6,471 nt of DNA from Caldifarciminota bacterium. Lineage in GTDB: Bacteria; WOR-3; Hydrothermia; WGAB01. The DNA lies in NCBI GenBank assembly GCA_015489295.1, contig WGAB01000227.1, forward strand, positions 1 through 6,471, given 5' to 3'. Position 1 is the stretch's first letter, and every line of letters starts with the position of its first letter. The position numbers and the translations under genes are program-made. Positions 5,868-6,471 of this stretch are shown here, one piece after another. The notes beneath the pieces were generated by a model. That model was not told the origin of the DNA and searched no databases. It was given only the letters and a program-made list of their open reading frames with translations.

Positions 5868-6471
5868 TTACGCTCCCTTTTGCTTCCGTTCCATGAAATA
5901 GCCGATGTTGCCGATGATCACGAGCACGATGATGAGCAGGTGGGCGATGGAAATGGAGTCCATGCCGCGGATGGCGAAGGGGGGCGGCGTGGGCAGGCCC
6001 TTTTCGCGGAAGAGTTTTTCCACCAGGTACTCGTACTCGGCGGCGCCCTTCATGCCCGCCAGCATCCCCACGAACTGGCCGGTTTGCAGGTAGGGGTAGT
6101 AGTCGGCGGCCATCACACCGGTGACTCCGGCGGCGATCTTCTGGCCGTAGCGGGCGTTGGCGTATCCCACCCACAGGGCCGGGTGGCTCGCCCCGGAAAA
6201 GGACACCACCAGCGCGATGTCGTTGTAGTTGCGCACATTGCGAAACAGCGGCAGCGAGTCAATGGGCGTGCCGTAGTAGTCGGTGGGGAACACCTTGTGC
6301 ACATCCTCACCCAGGCCCAGCATGGTGGCGCCCAGGTTGGGCTTGAAGCCCAGGTACACATAGTCGGTGCCGTACTGCTTGTGGAGCTCCTTGGCCACCT
6401 TCTGGATGCCCTCCAGGCCCAGGCCGATGCCGGCCGGGTTCAGGCAGATGCCGATCACCCGGATGTTCCGC
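5868..6471 (-). CDS. Membrane-anchored protein of unknown function, C-terminal part (5' end outside window)
   Basis: The last 200 residues of a protein are visible, reading in from the right edge. The frame is open beyond the GTG at 6458 (four more codons to the edge), so that GTG is probably internal. The visible part has a soluble alpha/beta-looking region: NPAGIGLGLEGIQKVAKEL (11-29), YGTDYVYLGFKPNLG (33-47), a hydrophobic strand ALVVSF (85-90), and a conserved-looking ADYYPYLQTGQFVGMLAGMK (120-139) followed by GAAEYEYLVEK. A single membrane span (about 174-193) and a basic tail ending ERKQKGA follow. The pattern of short hydrophobic strands alternating with helices recalls a Rossmann-like fold, but no nucleotide-binding or catalytic motif is clear. 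I do not recognise a named family, though similar GQ-x-x-G-x-x-x-G-x-x-GAAEYE endings occur, as I recall, in hypothetical proteins of several bacterial phyla. It stops 3 bases before the next membrane protein and probably works with it. Confidence 0.85.
   Translation of the reverse strand, partial: RNIRVIGICLNPAGIGLGLEGIQKVAKELHKQYGTDYVYLGFKPNLGATMLGLGEDVHKVFPTDYYGTPIDSLPLFRNVRNYNDIALVVSFSGASHPALWVGYANARYGQKIAAGVTGVMAADYYPYLQTGQFVGMLAGMKGAAEYEYLVEKLFREKGLPTPPPFAIRGMDSISIAHLLIIVLVIIGNIGYFMERKQKGA
5873..5878 (-). promoter_or_regulatory. Shine-Dalgarno site for the polytopic membrane protein
   Basis: AGGGAG on the minus strand, 8 bases before the ATG at 5864. It lies within the last codons of the upstream gene and supports coupled translation of the two membrane proteins. 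Confidence 0.6.

Noticed and set aside
6456..6458. GTG as start of the right-edge protein
   Set aside because: The frame stays open for four more codons to the window edge, and the sequence just after the GTG already looks like the inside of a domain, so the gene most likely begins outside.

Overview
This 6.5 kb window is GC-rich and almost entirely coding, with very short or overlapping gene junctions. It most likely comes from a thermophilic or hyperthermophilic bacterium. The main evidence is the carboxy-terminal part of a reverse gyrase at the left edge, a protein found almost only in organisms growing at high temperature. Shine-Dalgarno sequences of the AGGAGG type precede four of the five internal minus-strand starts, and one gap holds a sigma70-like promoter candidate. 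The lineage cannot be named from this window, and a thermophilic archaeon is not formally excluded.

The plus strand (1-1881) carries the end of the reverse gyrase gene. A compact GH15-type (alpha/alpha)6-barrel glycosidase gene follows and starts with TTG inside the reverse gyrase stop codon (TTGA overlap). Both proteins are very arginine-rich and lysine-poor.

The minus strand (1885-6471) is one directional block. In order of transcription, from right to left, it holds: (i) the carboxy-terminal 200 residues of an unrecognised protein with a soluble domain and a final membrane anchor; (ii) an unrecognised six- or seven-span membrane protein starting 3 bases later; (iii) after a 65-base gap with a candidate promoter, a thioredoxin-reductase-like flavoprotein; (iv) a 34-codon tryptophan-rich single-span membrane peptide, shorter than a usual ORF cutoff; (v) a sodium:solute symporter of the SSS/PutP-like family, whose start codon overlaps the peptide's stop by 8 bases; and (vi) a class III (SIRT5/CobB-type) sirtuin. 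The sirtuin gene ends 3 bases from the convergent glycosidase gene.

Genes iii-vi look like one operon combining redox, sodium-coupled uptake and protein-lysine deacylation. The most interesting points are the overlooked small peptide coupled to the symporter, the flavoprotein that lacks the usual NADPH-recognition motif, and the membrane pair of unknown function at the right edge. No RNA genes, mobile elements, CRISPR arrays or gene-free stretches longer than 65 bases were seen.
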